A stretch of 45,956 nt of DNA from Candidatus Sericytochromatia bacterium (GCA_015272195.1 JACYMC010000140.1:1-45956), one strand, 5' to 3'. Counted from the first letter of the stretch, positions 24,667-33,390 are shown. Made by a program: numbers and translations. Notes: generated by a model from the letters alone, not told the origin.

Positions 24667-25761
24667 ATGGTCAAAGCTCAAGTGCTGGTCCTTGTTCAAG
24701 GATATCCGGATGAACATAATCGTTACAATATGGCTTATGTTCATAGCCGTTTACTGGGGTATCAGCAGGCAGGTTTTAATGTTACCGTTTTGAGCTTTTC
24801 TGCTTCAATTGATTATGTGTTTGAAGACATTTCAGTGGTCACTGAAAAAAGTTGGTTGAAGCACACCAGTCACAAGACGCTGTTGATTGCCCATGCGCCT
24901 AATCTGAGAAATCACATGCGTTTTTTACTTTTATATGGCCATCGGTTTTCGCACTGGTTCTTCTTTTTTCATGGTCATGAAGTGCTTGAGAAACGGCTTT
25001 ATTATCCAGAGCCTTATGCTTATATGCCTCAGGCACATACTTTATATCAAACGCTTGATAGGGCATATGATAAGGCAAAGCTTCGCATTCTACGTCGGCT
25101 GATTTCAAGGTGGTTACAACAAAAGCGTTTGCATTTGATTTTTGTCAGTGAATGGATGTTAAACGCTTTTGTTGAGAATGTACAATTATCGAGAAATGAA
25201 ATCATGCCCTTCTCTCAGGTTATTCCCAATGCGGTTCATCCTGCTTTCTTGCAAAAGCAGTGGCGAGCGGATGGGCCTTTTCAGGCTGATGTGATAACCA
25301 TCCGGCCGCTGGACAATTCAAAATATGCGATTGATCAAGTACTTGGTTTTGCCCACCAGTTTCCTGAGCTATCTTTTCATGTTTTTGGAAAGGGAAAGTA
25401 TTTTATTCATCATCCGCCGCCGCCCAATTTAATTTGGGAAGATGCTTTTTTAAAGCCTGAAGACATTGTTCGTAAATTAAAAAATTATCGTGCTGCACTG
25501 ATGCCAACACGTCTTGACGCCCAGGGGGTCATGATGTGTGAGTTGGCGAGCGCTGGTATTCCTGTGATCACAAGTGACTTACCCATATGCAGAGAAATGT
25601 TAAAAGATTTTCATCGGGTTTATTTTCTGAACGGACAGAATAAGCCCCTGCCTGAAATTATTGAACAGCTTTGTCAATTACCGCCGCCATCTAAACAGCC
25701 TTTTGATGCAGATAATTTAATAGCAGCTGAAGTACAGCTGCTATTAAGCGTCATCAACTGA
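24667..25761 (+). CDS. GT-B glycosyltransferase (family 4-like), AT-rich, probably acquired
   Basis: The protein has 364 residues. The N-terminal half starts VLVLVQGYPDEHNRYN, with a Rossmann-like strand and HSRLLGYQQAGFNVTVLS, typical of the acceptor domain of GT-B enzymes. HGHE lies near residue 100, and FVSEWM and VIPNAV are the usual mid-protein motifs. The donor half has MPTRLDAQGVMMCELASAG followed by PVITSDLPICREM, which matches the EX7E-type GT4 region. It would add a sugar to a lipid or polysaccharide. The codon and base use is strikingly AT-rich compared with every neighbour (many TTA, ATA and AAA codons), the sign of recent transfer. No other polysaccharide genes adjoin it. Confidence 0.8.
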   Translation: MVKAQVLVLVQGYPDEHNRYNMAYVHSRLLGYQQAGFNVTVLSFSASIDYVFEDISVVTEKSWLKHTSHKTLLIAHAPNLRNHMRFLLLYGHRFSHWFFFFHGHEVLEKRLYYPEPYAYMPQAHTLYQTLDRAYDKAKLRILRRLISRWLQQKRLHLIFVSEWMLNAFVENVQLSRNEIMPFSQVIPNAVHPAFLQKQWRADGPFQADVITIRPLDNSKYAIDQVLGFAHQFPELSFHVFGKGKYFIHHPPPPNLIWEDAFLKPEDIVRKLKNYRAALMPTRLDAQGVMMCELASAGIPVITSDLPICREMLKDFHRVYFLNGQNKPLPEIIEQLCQLPPPSKQPFDADNLIAAEVQLLLSVIN

Positions 25762-25763
25762 GT

Positions 25764-26774
25764 TTAGTTCAGAAACTGGCTGGCAATCCAGCCTTCGCTG
25801 CCGTTGCGGGTGCGGACTTTGGTCCAGCTGTAGCCATCGGCATTGACCGGGCTGTCGCTTAAAACCGTTACCTCGGTCTGTGACAGGGTGGTCAGCAACG
25901 CACCGCTGGTGCTGGGCGTGCCGCGCAGGCTGACCCCGGTTCCGCTGACCTGGCGTGTGGCGGCAGGGGCTGCTGCGGAGTTGGCGCTCAGTCCGCTGTC
26001 AGCTGTGGCGGGGGCGGCTGAGGTGCTGGCCTCAGGTGCAGCGGCTGTGCTGTTACTGCTCTGTACAAACTGGCTGGCAATCCAACCGGTGGCGCCAGCT
26101 GCGGTCTGGATCTGAGACCAGGTATAGCCGTCTGCCGTGACGCTGGCGTTGGCCAGCAGGGTCACACGCTGCCCTTTGCTGAGGGTGCCCAGGGCGGCGG
26201 CCTGGGTCGAGGGGGACTCGCGCAGATTGATGCTGTCGCCGCTGACCGTTGCGTCCGGTGCGCCCGCCGGGATCAGATTGCCATTGACGTCTTCTTCAAC
26301 AATCACGTTGGGGGTAGCCTGGGGGGTGGCAGGGCTTTCAGCACTGGCTTCGCTGGCTGTCGGGCTACTGGCTTCCGGGCTTTCTGTGTTTTCGGTATTT
26401 TCTTCAACCACAGCGGCTGTCTGGGTGCCTGGCTGCGAAAAAATTTCAATGCATTTCATCACGATGGGAGTCAGACAGATCAGACCGACCAGCACGGTTA
26501 AAATCGCCATTTTATTGGGTTCACGCTTGGTTGCGGGCTGCTCTGCTTCGCCAGCGACGGGGGTGACATCGGATTCCTGCATCATGCCTTCCAGTTCTCT
26601 GATGTTTTTTTCAATGTGTTCGATTTGTGTCTGATCCTGGGCATGCTGACGCGCCTGCCGCAGCTCATGGTACGCCTGCTGGTAGTTACCAGCCTGATAA
26701 AACTGATTGGCCTGCTGGTAGTGCCGGGTGACCAGCTCGCCTGTCTGTGTTTCCTGTGTGGTCCCGTTCGTCAT
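25764..26774 (-). CDS. membrane protein with two extracytoplasmic SH3b domains
   Basis: The protein has 336 residues. Residues 15-65 form helical, TPR-like repeats (QANQFYQAGNYQQAYHEL) in the cytosol. One membrane helix follows at about 89-106. A low-complexity Ser/Glu/Thr/Ala spacer leads to two bacterial SH3 domains (about 175-245 and 275-336). Each has the (INL/VSL)RxxPST, GQRVTLL-type and GYTW/GYSW...GWIASQF pattern. Bacterial SH3 domains usually bind peptidoglycan or peptides. The layout suggests a sensor or scaffold linking cell wall to cytoplasm. It ends three bases from the convergent glycosyltransferase gene, with no terminator seen. Confidence 0.8.
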   Translation of the reverse strand: MTNGTTQETQTGELVTRHYQQANQFYQAGNYQQAYHELRQARQHAQDQTQIEHIEKNIRELEGMMQESDVTPVAGEAEQPATKREPNKMAILTVLVGLICLTPIVMKCIEIFSQPGTQTAAVVEENTENTESPEASSPTASEASAESPATPQATPNVIVEEDVNGNLIPAGAPDATVSGDSINLRESPSTQAAALGTLSKGQRVTLLANASVTADGYTWSQIQTAAGATGWIASQFVQSSNSTAAAPEASTSAAPATADSGLSANSAAAPAATRQVSGTGVSLRGTPSTSGALLTTLSQTEVTVLSDSPVNADGYSWTKVRTRNGSEGWIASQFLN

Positions 26775-26844
26775 TTGCCATTCCTCTTTGCCATAACTCT
26801 GCTTACAGATTAACGCACTTCAGGGGCAGCTGATAGGTTTCTTA

Positions 26845-27462
26845 TCACAGTTTTGCCTGGAAACTCAGTGCACCCAGGGCTTCAAAGTGCACTTCCAGAT
26901 CCTTGAGGGCATTCTGCTTCAGCTGCAGTTGCTGCACCCGTAAATCGCTGACGCAGGGGCTCGGACCCTCAGCACGATGAATGGTTCGCCCTTCAAAAAG
27001 CGAGAGAAAGTCCAGTTCACCGCGATCTTTACGGCAAAACCCTCGCAAAAAGTGATCAATAATGGCTTCGCCCGATGGGGTGACCCCCTGCTGATAAAGG
27101 GCTTCTGCAAAGTTCTGAAACACCCGCGTGGTTTCACCATGTGCGACCGGCCGGGCCAGCGGCATGGGGTAGTGTGCTTTCAGCACCATCACCCCAAAGT
27201 GATTCACTTCGGCTTCAATGCTGGTAAATTTGCCGACCTTAAAGCGGTAGGTATCGCCATGCAGCTCGCTCTGAATCAGGCCTCTGGAGAGATTGCGCCC
27301 GAGGCCCAGGGGCAAAAATTTGAGCGCCCCTTCAATGGAAGCATGCATGGCATAGCCGAGTACACCCTGTACCAGAACCTCACTTTCGCTCTGGGGGGTC
27401 AGGCTCACTTTCAGGCTGAGGGTGCCGGGAACATGGACATGAATCGGTTCAAGTGCTGTCAT
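26845..27462 (-). CDS. conserved-looking protein of unknown function
   Basis: The protein has 205 residues, starting in an ATGA overlap with holB. It has no signal peptide or membrane helix. Beta-rich stretches of alternating hydrophobic residues (LSLKVSLT, YRFKVGKFTSIEAEVNHFGVMVLKA) suggest a beta-barrel-like or lipid-binding fold. They recall DUF2993/LmeA-type proteins only vaguely. The end (DLRVQQLQLKQNALKDLEVHFEAL, residues 175-200) has the same pattern. It is the last gene of the roadblock-GGDEF-holB transcript. Function unknown. Confidence 0.65.
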   Translation of the reverse strand: MTALEPIHVHVPGTLSLKVSLTPQSESEVLVQGVLGYAMHASIEGALKFLPLGLGRNLSRGLIQSELHGDTYRFKVGKFTSIEAEVNHFGVMVLKAHYPMPLARPVAHGETTRVFQNFAEALYQQGVTPSGEAIIDHFLRGFCRKDRGELDFLSLFEGRTIHRAEGPSPCVSDLRVQQLQLKQNALKDLEVHFEALGALSFQAKL

Positions 27463-28340
27463 GAAAAACCTTTCTGTGCGTGGCTTCTGCTGCGGGGGGC
27501 GCCTGTTCCCTGTCGCAGATGCAGGTAGCGCTGGGCAAAACTTTCGCGCAGCATATCTTTGTGTGCGTTGCTGTGCAGATGCTGCAGGCTGTCTTCAAAC
27601 AGCTGCAGGTAGGCCTTGGCTCGCTGCAGTCCGGCCAGGGAGTGCTTGCTGACAATAAAGTCTCTGATTTTGTGCCAGCACTCCCGCTGAAACACCTGCA
27701 GCTGCAGGATCAGGGCTTCGGCGGAAAGGTTGTCGAGGTGACTGCGCAAGGCGGGCAGCTGGGCGGGGCTCTGGATGGCCTCAAGCTGTTCCCAGTGCCA
27801 GAGCGTGTCGTCTGGTGCTGGGCTGCTGACAGGGGGGGGCAGATACAGAATCTGACTGCGGGAGCGAAGGGTGGGCAAAATACGGGCCAGATGCGGCGTC
27901 AGCAGTAGAATAATGCTGTTGGAGGCAGGCTCTTCAAGGGTTTTGAGCAGGGCGTTGCTGCTGGCTTTGGGCATGTTTTCAGCCCCTGCAATCACAAAGA
28001 CCTGGTGACTGGCCTGGTGGGGGGGCAGTCCCACATCATGCACCAGACGCTGAATCTGTTCCAGTTTGATGACCTGGCTGCGGCTGTCTTCGGCGGCCTG
28101 AATCTGGTGCCAGTCCGGGTGCTGGTGGCTGGCCACCTGCTGGCAAACACGGCAGATTCCGCAGCCCTGCTGCGCACAGAAGAGGCTCTGAGCCAGAGCG
28201 CAGGCCAGCTGCAGACCCTGCGGGACTTCTCCTTTTAACAGGTAGGCATGGGCCAGCTGCTGGCGGCTGGTGGCGCGGGCCAGCAGCTGAACCGCAGGGC
28301 TATTGACAAAAGGAAGCTGTGCAAAGACCTTTGGCAGCAC
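27459..28340 (-). CDS. holB: DNA polymerase III delta-prime subunit
   Basis: The protein has 293 residues. The AAA+ clamp-loader domain opens with HAYLLKGEVPQG (about 31-42), in place of a canonical Walker A. A zinc site of four cysteines (C55, C60, C63, C66) follows, then PDWHQI, KLEQIQRLVHDV, FVIAGAENMPKASSNALLKTLEEP and LRSRSQI. These match HolB/DnaX-type proteins. Loss of the P-loop and an SRS rather than SRC arginine-finger motif fit the delta-prime stator, which does not hydrolyse ATP. The subunit helps load the sliding clamp. The GTG start is two bases behind the degenerate GGDEF gene stop. Confidence 0.92.
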   Translation of the reverse strand: MLPKVFAQLPFVNSPAVQLLARATSRQQLAHAYLLKGEVPQGLQLACALAQSLFCAQQGCGICRVCQQVASHQHPDWHQIQAAEDSRSQVIKLEQIQRLVHDVGLPPHQASHQVFVIAGAENMPKASSNALLKTLEEPASNSIILLLTPHLARILPTLRSRSQILYLPPPVSSPAPDDTLWHWEQLEAIQSPAQLPALRSHLDNLSAEALILQLQVFQRECWHKIRDFIVSKHSLAGLQRAKAYLQLFEDSLQHLHSNAHKDMLRESFAQRYLHLRQGTGAPRSRSHAQKGFS

Positions 28341-28342
28341 GC

Positions 28343-29290
28343 TCAGACTTTGTATTCCCAGAACTGCAGGCCGGTGGTTTTGCTAGCAAAACAGACCAGC
28401 TGGCGGCGACCGTCTTTGCGGGCCAGATTGAGGCGCTTGTCGGCCATCTGAATCAGGCCACGGGCAGAGGTGGTTTCAGCACTGCTGCAGAGGCCAATCA
28501 TGACCTGGAGCAGGGGGTTGATGCGGCTGAGGGCTTTGACGCAGCGAGAAAAGACCTCTACGGCCGCTTCGGGTGCGGTGTTGGGGAAGTAAAACAGAAT
28601 TTCAAAATTATCCCAGCGCACCACCCAGTCCGTCTGGCGCAGCAGGGAGCGCAGGGCTTTGCCTGCCTGTTCGAGCAGCTCGTTCTGCTCGTCCTGGGGC
28701 ATCATGCGCACCATGGCGGCCATATCGTCGAGCCCCATAATGGCCACGGAGCCCACTTCTTTGGAACGGCTCAGGCGTTCGCTTTCTTCGCGGAAGCGTT
28801 CGTTAAAATAAGAACGCTTCCAGAGACCGGTCAGTTTATCGGTGCTGGTGCGTTTTTCGACTTCTTCCTGCATTTCGCTGGCAAAACGGGCCAGCGAAAA
28901 CTGCGGAATCAGTGCCTGCAGCAGCTGTTCCGCTACGGGCAGGGCCATGTCGTTGACCTGCACCAGCAGCATGCCCAGCATCTGCCCGCCCAGTTTAAGC
29001 GACATGCTGTAGCAGCCGGGCAAATCACTGATGGGTTCCAGGTGCTCGCTTTGCAGGACGTCGCCGCGTTTGATGGATTGCAGATAGTTGCCAAAAATGG
29101 CTTCGGCACCGGGGGTAAGGTAAACAAAATCACTGGTTTGGGTCCAGTAGGTGGCAATTTCAAGCTCGGGAGCGTTTTCGCTGTACAGTGCGGCAATGAG
29201 CGCGCGGTTGTGTTCCCAGTTGGTGGTGAGGTGCAGTCCCGTGGTGATGTTAAAAAGTTTTTCTTTGTCTGCTTTGTTGAGTTTGCTCAT
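28343..29290 (-). CDS. degenerate GGDEF-domain protein with N-terminal GAF-like domain
   Basis: The protein has 315 residues and is cytosolic. Residues 20-135 look like a GAF-type sensor domain, and 140-300 like a GGDEF domain. DKLTGLWKRSYFNERF (151-166) matches the DxLTGLxNRRxF opening. At the active site RWDNF (225-229) stands for the usual GGDEF, so the Gly-Gly, the catalytic Glu and the metal-binding pattern are lost. It is therefore unlikely to make c-di-GMP and may bind a nucleotide or partner instead. It lies between a roadblock/LC7 gene (36 bases upstream) and holB (two bases downstream), one transcript. Confidence 0.8.
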   Translation of the reverse strand: MSKLNKADKEKLFNITTGLHLTTNWEHNRALIAALYSENAPELEIATYWTQTSDFVYLTPGAEAIFGNYLQSIKRGDVLQSEHLEPISDLPGCYSMSLKLGGQMLGMLLVQVNDMALPVAEQLLQALIPQFSLARFASEMQEEVEKRTSTDKLTGLWKRSYFNERFREESERLSRSKEVGSVAIMGLDDMAAMVRMMPQDEQNELLEQAGKALRSLLRQTDWVVRWDNFEILFYFPNTAPEAAVEVFSRCVKALSRINPLLQVMIGLCSSAETTSARGLIQMADKRLNLARKDGRRQLVCFASKTTGLQFWEYKV

Positions 29291-29326
29291 CCGCTCATAA
29301 ATCTCCAGCTGTGAATGTAGGTCAGG

Positions 29327-29695
29327 TCAGGACTCCAGCAGCGGTACCAGCAGCCGGATGGTTTCTTTCATTTCGATGCGCAAAAGACCCAGGTTGATAT
29401 TGCTCTGGGCGATAACGGCCAGAATAAACAGGGAGGCTACAGACATAATCAGTTTTTCATCGCCCTGACGCTCAATGATCAGCTGCTGAATGCCCTCGCC
29501 TTTCAGGCCCGTTTTGGTGCTGCGCTCAAACGAATGAATCGCGCGGGCAAAGAGGGATGCCAGCTCTTCAGCGTTCATCATGCCGGTGCTTTCTTCCTTG
29601 GCGATCAGCAGACCGTCGCGGTCCACGACCACGGCGGCCTGAACACCGTCGACGGATTTGAGATTGTTGAGGATCTTGGTTATAGCCTGTAACAT
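29327..29695 (-). CDS. roadblock/LC7 domain protein (MglB-like)
   Basis: The protein has 122 residues. The start is set at 29695 (MLQAITKIL), where the roadblock fold begins; an upstream GTG/TTG frame to 29779 adds unlikely residues. The family pattern is clear: VDGVQAAVVVDRDGLLIAKE, then MNAEELASLFARAIHS, QLIIERQGDEKLIMSV and the last helix with ETIRLLVPLLES. Such proteins regulate small Ras-like GTPases such as MglA. No MglA gene is present in the window. It is first in a transcript with the degenerate GGDEF protein and holB. The ribosome-binding site is weak (AAGAAAACT). Confidence 0.85.
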   Translation of the reverse strand: MLQAITKILNNLKSVDGVQAAVVVDRDGLLIAKEESTGMMNAEELASLFARAIHSFERSTKTGLKGEGIQQLIIERQGDEKLIMSVASLFILAVIAQSNINLGLLRIEMKETIRLLVPLLES

Positions 29696-29842
29696 AGTTT
29701 TCTTTATACCATCGTGTCCGTTTTTTACACAGGTACCGTGTTCGTTTTGGTGCTTTGTCCGGGCAAGGGCTCCGGCCATTTGTATAAGTACAGTTTAACG
29801 CACTTTTACGCCTTTACCAAGTCCTGTCAAAGCACGAAGTAT

Positions 29843-31204
29843 TTATTTTCCAACACAAAAACGATGAAAAATTTCGTGGATCACGGTTTCGCTGATGCTC
29901 TCGCCCAGCACTTCACCAAAGGCCACAATGGCCTCTTTGAGATCAATGCTGGCAAAGTCACCGGGCAGCCCCTGCTGAAGGGTCTCCTGCATGCGTTCCA
30001 GAGCTTCGGCTGCCCGGACCAGACAGAGGCTGTGGCGGGCGTTGACTGATACCGGGCTGCTGAGGTTGAGCTTTTGGGTGATCAGCTGATACAGGCCGGC
30101 TTCCAGGTCTTCCAGTCCCTGCTGTTGCAGGGCAGAGATCCGGTAGATTGGCCAGTCTGGCTGCAGCGGAGCAGCTGACATCTCGTTCTGCAGATCCTGC
30201 TTGTTTTCAACCTGCACCACCCAGGGTTTTGATAGGCTTTGCACCAGTTGCTGCAGATCTGAGGGAATGGCCTGTCCGGCTTCACTGACGAGCAGAATCA
30301 GATCGGCATTTGCCAGGGCCTCGCGGCTGCGGGCCATGCCGATGGCCTCAATCTGATCATCGCTTTCACGCAGGCCGGCGGTATCAATCAGCCGGATCGG
30401 GATGCCTTTGAGGCTGTAGTCGTCCTCGACGGTGTCGCGGGTGGTACCGGGAATGGGGCTGACAATGGCGCGTTCGTAACGCAGCAGGGCGTTCAGTAGG
30501 GTGGATTTGCCCACATTGGGAGTGCCGACCAGGGCCAGTCGCAGCCCCTGTTTCCAGACCCTGCCGGAGTCTGCGCTGGCCAGCAAATCGCGGATGGCCT
30601 GCTGAATGACCTGCAGTTCCGCTTCAATGGCGGCATAGTCCGGGCTGTCGACTTCGTCGGGGAAGTCAATATTGGCCTCAATGGTGGCCAGCATAGCAAT
30701 CAGCTGCTGGCGAATCTGGCGCAGCTGGCCTGAGAGCTGGCCTTCCAGCTGGTGGGCTGCCAGGGCCATGCCCGGCTCACTGCGGCTGTGAATCAGATCG
30801 GCCACGGCTTCGGCCTGCACCAGATCCAGCTTGCCGTTGATAAACGCTCGTTGGGTAAACTCACCTGCTTCAGCTAGCCGGGCCCCGGCCAGCAGACAGG
30901 CGTTCAGAACGGCCTGCAACACAAAGCTGCCGCCATGGCAGTGCAGCTCGACGCTGTCTTCGCCCGTATAGGAGTGGGGCTCACGCATCCATAAAAACAG
31001 CCCCTGATCCAGGGCCGCACCTGTTTGGGGATGTTGCAGGCTGCCAAAATAGGCCCGGTGACTCTGGGGCGCATCATCACGCCAGGCTTTGCGCGGAAAA
31101 AAGATGGCCCGGGCAATGCGGAGCGATTCCGGGCCTGAAAGCCGCACCACTCCGATGGCAGCAGTGCCTAGCGGGGTGGCGATGGCGGCGATGGTTTCAT
31201 TCAT
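29843..31204 (-). CDS. mnmE: tRNA uridine-5-carboxymethylaminomethyl modification GTPase MnmE
   Basis: The protein has 453 residues, standard length. The N-terminal tetrahydrofolate-binding domain contains AIGVVRLSG and YTGEDSVELHCHGG. The helical domain is split by a G domain with G1 GTPNVGKST (227-235), IPGTTRDTVEDD, and DTAGLRE (274-280). It ends in FCVGK, the conserved FC(I/V)GK whose Cys is essential. With MnmG it modifies U34 of tRNAs that read split codon boxes. Its ATG overlaps the jag stop by four bases, in the conserved origin cluster. Confidence 0.97.
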   Translation of the reverse strand: MNETIAAIATPLGTAAIGVVRLSGPESLRIARAIFFPRKAWRDDAPQSHRAYFGSLQHPQTGAALDQGLFLWMREPHSYTGEDSVELHCHGGSFVLQAVLNACLLAGARLAEAGEFTQRAFINGKLDLVQAEAVADLIHSRSEPGMALAAHQLEGQLSGQLRQIRQQLIAMLATIEANIDFPDEVDSPDYAAIEAELQVIQQAIRDLLASADSGRVWKQGLRLALVGTPNVGKSTLLNALLRYERAIVSPIPGTTRDTVEDDYSLKGIPIRLIDTAGLRESDDQIEAIGMARSREALANADLILLVSEAGQAIPSDLQQLVQSLSKPWVVQVENKQDLQNEMSAAPLQPDWPIYRISALQQQGLEDLEAGLYQLITQKLNLSSPVSVNARHSLCLVRAAEALERMQETLQQGLPGDFASIDLKEAIVAFGEVLGESISETVIHEIFHRFCVGK

Positions 31205-31890
31205 CGATGCTGATAACGGTGCCGGCTGTGGCGGTAGCGTGAGCGACCGCGCTCAGGGTTATTGTGGTCTGCCCGGCGCAGAGAAACCACCACCCGGCGG
31301 TTGGGTTCGACTCCCACGCTGGAAGAAGACAGCTCAGGAAAGGGTTTGATGGCTTCGTGCACAATTTTGCGATCGCGCGAATCCATTGGCTTCATGGTGA
31401 TGCGCTGGCGCTGACGCAGCACGCGCTGGGCAATCTGCTCTGCCACGGCCACCAGGTGGGCCCGGTGCCGCTCGCGGTAATTGCCGACATCCAGCACAAT
31501 GTTAATGTCTTTGCTATTGACCACCAGCTGCAGCAGGTACTGCAGAGCGTCCAGGGTCAGTCCCTGGCGACCAATCAGAATGCCTGCATCATCACTCACA
31601 ATATTCAGGGACACGGTGCGGCTTTCCCAGTCGAAGTTGCACTCCACCTGTGACTCCAGCTCCAGATTTTTGAGAATATCCACCAGTGCGTGATGGGCCT
31701 GTTCCACTTCTTCCGGCTCTTTCAGCCAGGCTTTGACCCGCGCGGGGCGATCTTCGCCTTCGTCTTCGGACTGGCCTTCATCGAGCACTTCGTAAGCAAT
31801 GGCCTCGGGCTCCGCTTCCAGTTCGTCCAGAGCATATTGCAGGGCCTCATCAACGGTTTCACCTTCTTTTTCAATTGCATGCTCTTGCAT
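31201..31890 (-). CDS. jag: Jag/KhpB RNA-binding protein (KH and R3H domains)
   Basis: The protein has 229 residues. An acidic N-terminal Jag-N-like region (1-60) opens with a DEALQYALDEL helix, which matches the Jag_N motif. The KH domain (about 80-155) has its GILIGRQG loop at 103-110. The R3H domain (about 160-205) includes RQRITMKPMDSRDRKIVHEA. An Arg/His-rich tail ends the protein. KhpB binds many RNAs and affects cell-wall synthesis and division in bacteria where it has been studied. It sits between mnmE (overlapping) and yidC (18 bases upstream), the usual order. Confidence 0.95.
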   Translation of the reverse strand: MQEHAIEKEGETVDEALQYALDELEAEPEAIAYEVLDEGQSEDEGEDRPARVKAWLKEPEEVEQAHHALVDILKNLELESQVECNFDWESRTVSLNIVSDDAGILIGRQGLTLDALQYLLQLVVNSKDINIVLDVGNYRERHRAHLVAVAEQIAQRVLRQRQRITMKPMDSRDRKIVHEAIKPFPELSSSSVGVEPNRRVVVSLRRADHNNPERGRSRYRHSRHRYQHR

Positions 31891-31908
31891 AAAGACAGTA
31901 CCTCTTGC

Positions 31909-32805
31909 TTATTTGCGTTTTTTCTTTTTTTTGCCGGACTTTTTAACGCGATATTTCTGATCCGCGTTGTTTTCTTCACTGTCAGTGCCATGACCTGATG
32001 CTGGCACTGAAACGGCCTCGTCTTCGTCTGCTGCCACGTCGTCATCCTCCAGCAGCTCTTCAGCTGCGTGGGTGGAGCTGCCGTTGGCTGCAGCCAGAGC
32101 TTCACGCCGGGCGCTGTGATGGTTCAGAAAGGCATATTGCCCGATACCAATCAGATTGGAAACCACCAGGTAAAGATAAATGCCTGTCGGCACCGGAATG
32201 ATCAAAAACATCACGGTGATCATGATCGGCATCATGACGGCCATTTGCTTCTGAATGGCGACCTGTCGGGGGTCTGCATCGGGTGAAGGTGCCGGGGTCA
32301 TGGTTTTTTGCTGGATAACAGTGCTGAGGGTAAAAGCAGCCAGCAGGAACAGGTTATCCAGATGCAGGCCCGTATCGCTGTAAATGCCCACGCGGGCCAG
32401 ATCGGGCATAAAAAAGAAGGCTTTGCTGACTTCGGGTGCAGCCAGCAGGGCCTTGAATTTTTCGCCAATCAGGGCAGCATACAGGGCAAACAAAAAAGGC
32501 ATTTGCACCAGCAGGGGCAGACAGCCACCGAGGGGATTGACTTTGTTTTCACGGTACAGCGCAATCATGCGCTTGTTGAGTTCTTCAGGTTTGTTTTTGT
32601 AGCGTTCCTGGATCTTTTTGAGTTTGGGCTGAATCTTCTGCATGGCTTTCATGGAGTAATAGGACTGCATGGTTAAAGGCAGCAGGACCATGCGGATGAT
32701 CAGCGTCAAAAAGACGATGGCCCAGCCATAACTGCCGGTCACAGCAAAGGCTTTCTCCAGAATCGGCAGCATCATTTTATCTACGAGAAAATCAATCGGG
32801 TTCAT
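31909..32805 (-). CDS. yidC: membrane protein insertase YidC, short form with acidic/lysine-rich tail
   Basis: The protein has 298 residues with five membrane segments and the conserved Arg38 in LIIRMVLLPL that sits in the hydrophilic groove. GGCLPLLVQMPFLFALYAAL is present. It lacks the large periplasmic P1 domain of Proteobacterial YidC. Instead it has a long C-terminal extension with an acidic run (LLEDDDVAADEDEA), followed by KSGKKKKKRK. A basic tail of this kind can bind the ribosome in other YidC/Oxa1 proteins. It inserts membrane proteins alone or with SecYEG. The gene lies between yidD (22 bases) and jag (18 bases). Confidence 0.95.
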   Translation of the reverse strand: MNPIDFLVDKMMLPILEKAFAVTGSYGWAIVFLTLIIRMVLLPLTMQSYYSMKAMQKIQPKLKKIQERYKNKPEELNKRMIALYRENKVNPLGGCLPLLVQMPFLFALYAALIGEKFKALLAAPEVSKAFFFMPDLARVGIYSDTGLHLDNLFLLAAFTLSTVIQQKTMTPAPSPDADPRQVAIQKQMAVMMPIMITVMFLIIPVPTGIYLYLVVSNLIGIGQYAFLNHHSARREALAAANGSSTHAAEELLEDDDVAADEDEAVSVPASGHGTDSEENNADQKYRVKKSGKKKKKRK

Positions 32806-32827
32806 GTCTTAACCTGTATTTTGGGGC

Positions 32828-33037
32828 TTATTCCAGTGGATCGTAACCACCGGGGTGAAAGGGGTGACAGCGCAGTAATCGCTTCAGCGTCAGCCAGCTG
32901 CCTTTGCCCGCGCCATAGCGCGTAATGGCCTGCAGTCCATAGTGAGAGCAGGAAGGATAAAAACGGCAGACAGGCGGGCGGTACGGGGCAGTCAACTGGT
33001 AGAGGCGAATCAGTCGGGTCAGCAGCCAGCTCAGCAT
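32828..33037 (-). CDS. yidD: membrane protein insertion efficiency factor YidD
   Basis: The protein has 69 residues, the full family length. YidD motifs are visible: [26 protein letters not shown] (core RFYPSCSHY), [18 protein letters not shown] and HPGGYDP. It is thought to help YidC insert membrane proteins. Its ATG touches the TGA of rnpA directly (TGAATG), so translation is coupled. Confidence 0.95.
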   Translation of the reverse strand: MLSWLLTRLIRLYQLTAPYRPPVCRFYPSCSHYGLQAITRYGAGKGSWLTLKRLLRCHPFHPGGYDPLE

Positions 33038-33385
33038 TCAGTTCAGCACGCGGGCTTTTTTCAGCAGGATTTGCATCTGCAACAGCAGCGCCTGATAAGA
33101 CAGCGTTTGCAGCGCGGGGCGTGCAATAAAGAGGAGTAACTGTCCAGAAGATGGCCTGGGTTGCAACAAATGATAGGCAGCCCGCAGTCGCCGTTTGACG
33201 CGGTTGCGTTGCACGGCTCTGGGGCTGATTTTTTTACTGACAATAAAACCTGCAAGGCTGCGCTGGGCTGCGTCAGAGGCTGTGACAAGGCTGAGGGCGG
33301 GCTGGTGGTAACGTGTACCGGTCCGCCGCAGCGTGTCAAAGTCCTGTTGCAGTCTCAGACGCTGAGACCCTGGCAGCATGACCAT
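33038..33385 (-). CDS. rnpA: ribonuclease P protein component
   Basis: The protein has 115 residues. It opens with LPGSQRLRLQQDFDTLRRTG, the conserved N-terminus (core RLRLQQDF). The central signature GFIVSKKISPRAVQRNRVKRRLRAAY (core VQRNRVKRRLR) is the RNR motif that binds RNase P RNA. The protein aids 5' processing of tRNA precursors. The first or third Met may start it. It lies five bases behind rpmH in the reading direction. Confidence 0.95.
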   Translation of the reverse strand: MVMLPGSQRLRLQQDFDTLRRTGTRYHQPALSLVTASDAAQRSLAGFIVSKKISPRAVQRNRVKRRLRAAYHLLQPRPSSGQLLLFIARPALQTLSYQALLLQMQILLKKARVLN

Positions 33386-33390
33386 GGCGC

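Noticed and set aside
28319-29314. 331-residue open frame antisense to the degenerate GGDEF gene
   Set aside because: A shadow frame of a GC-rich gene. The minus-strand gene has recognisable GGDEF and GAF patterns, while this frame has none.
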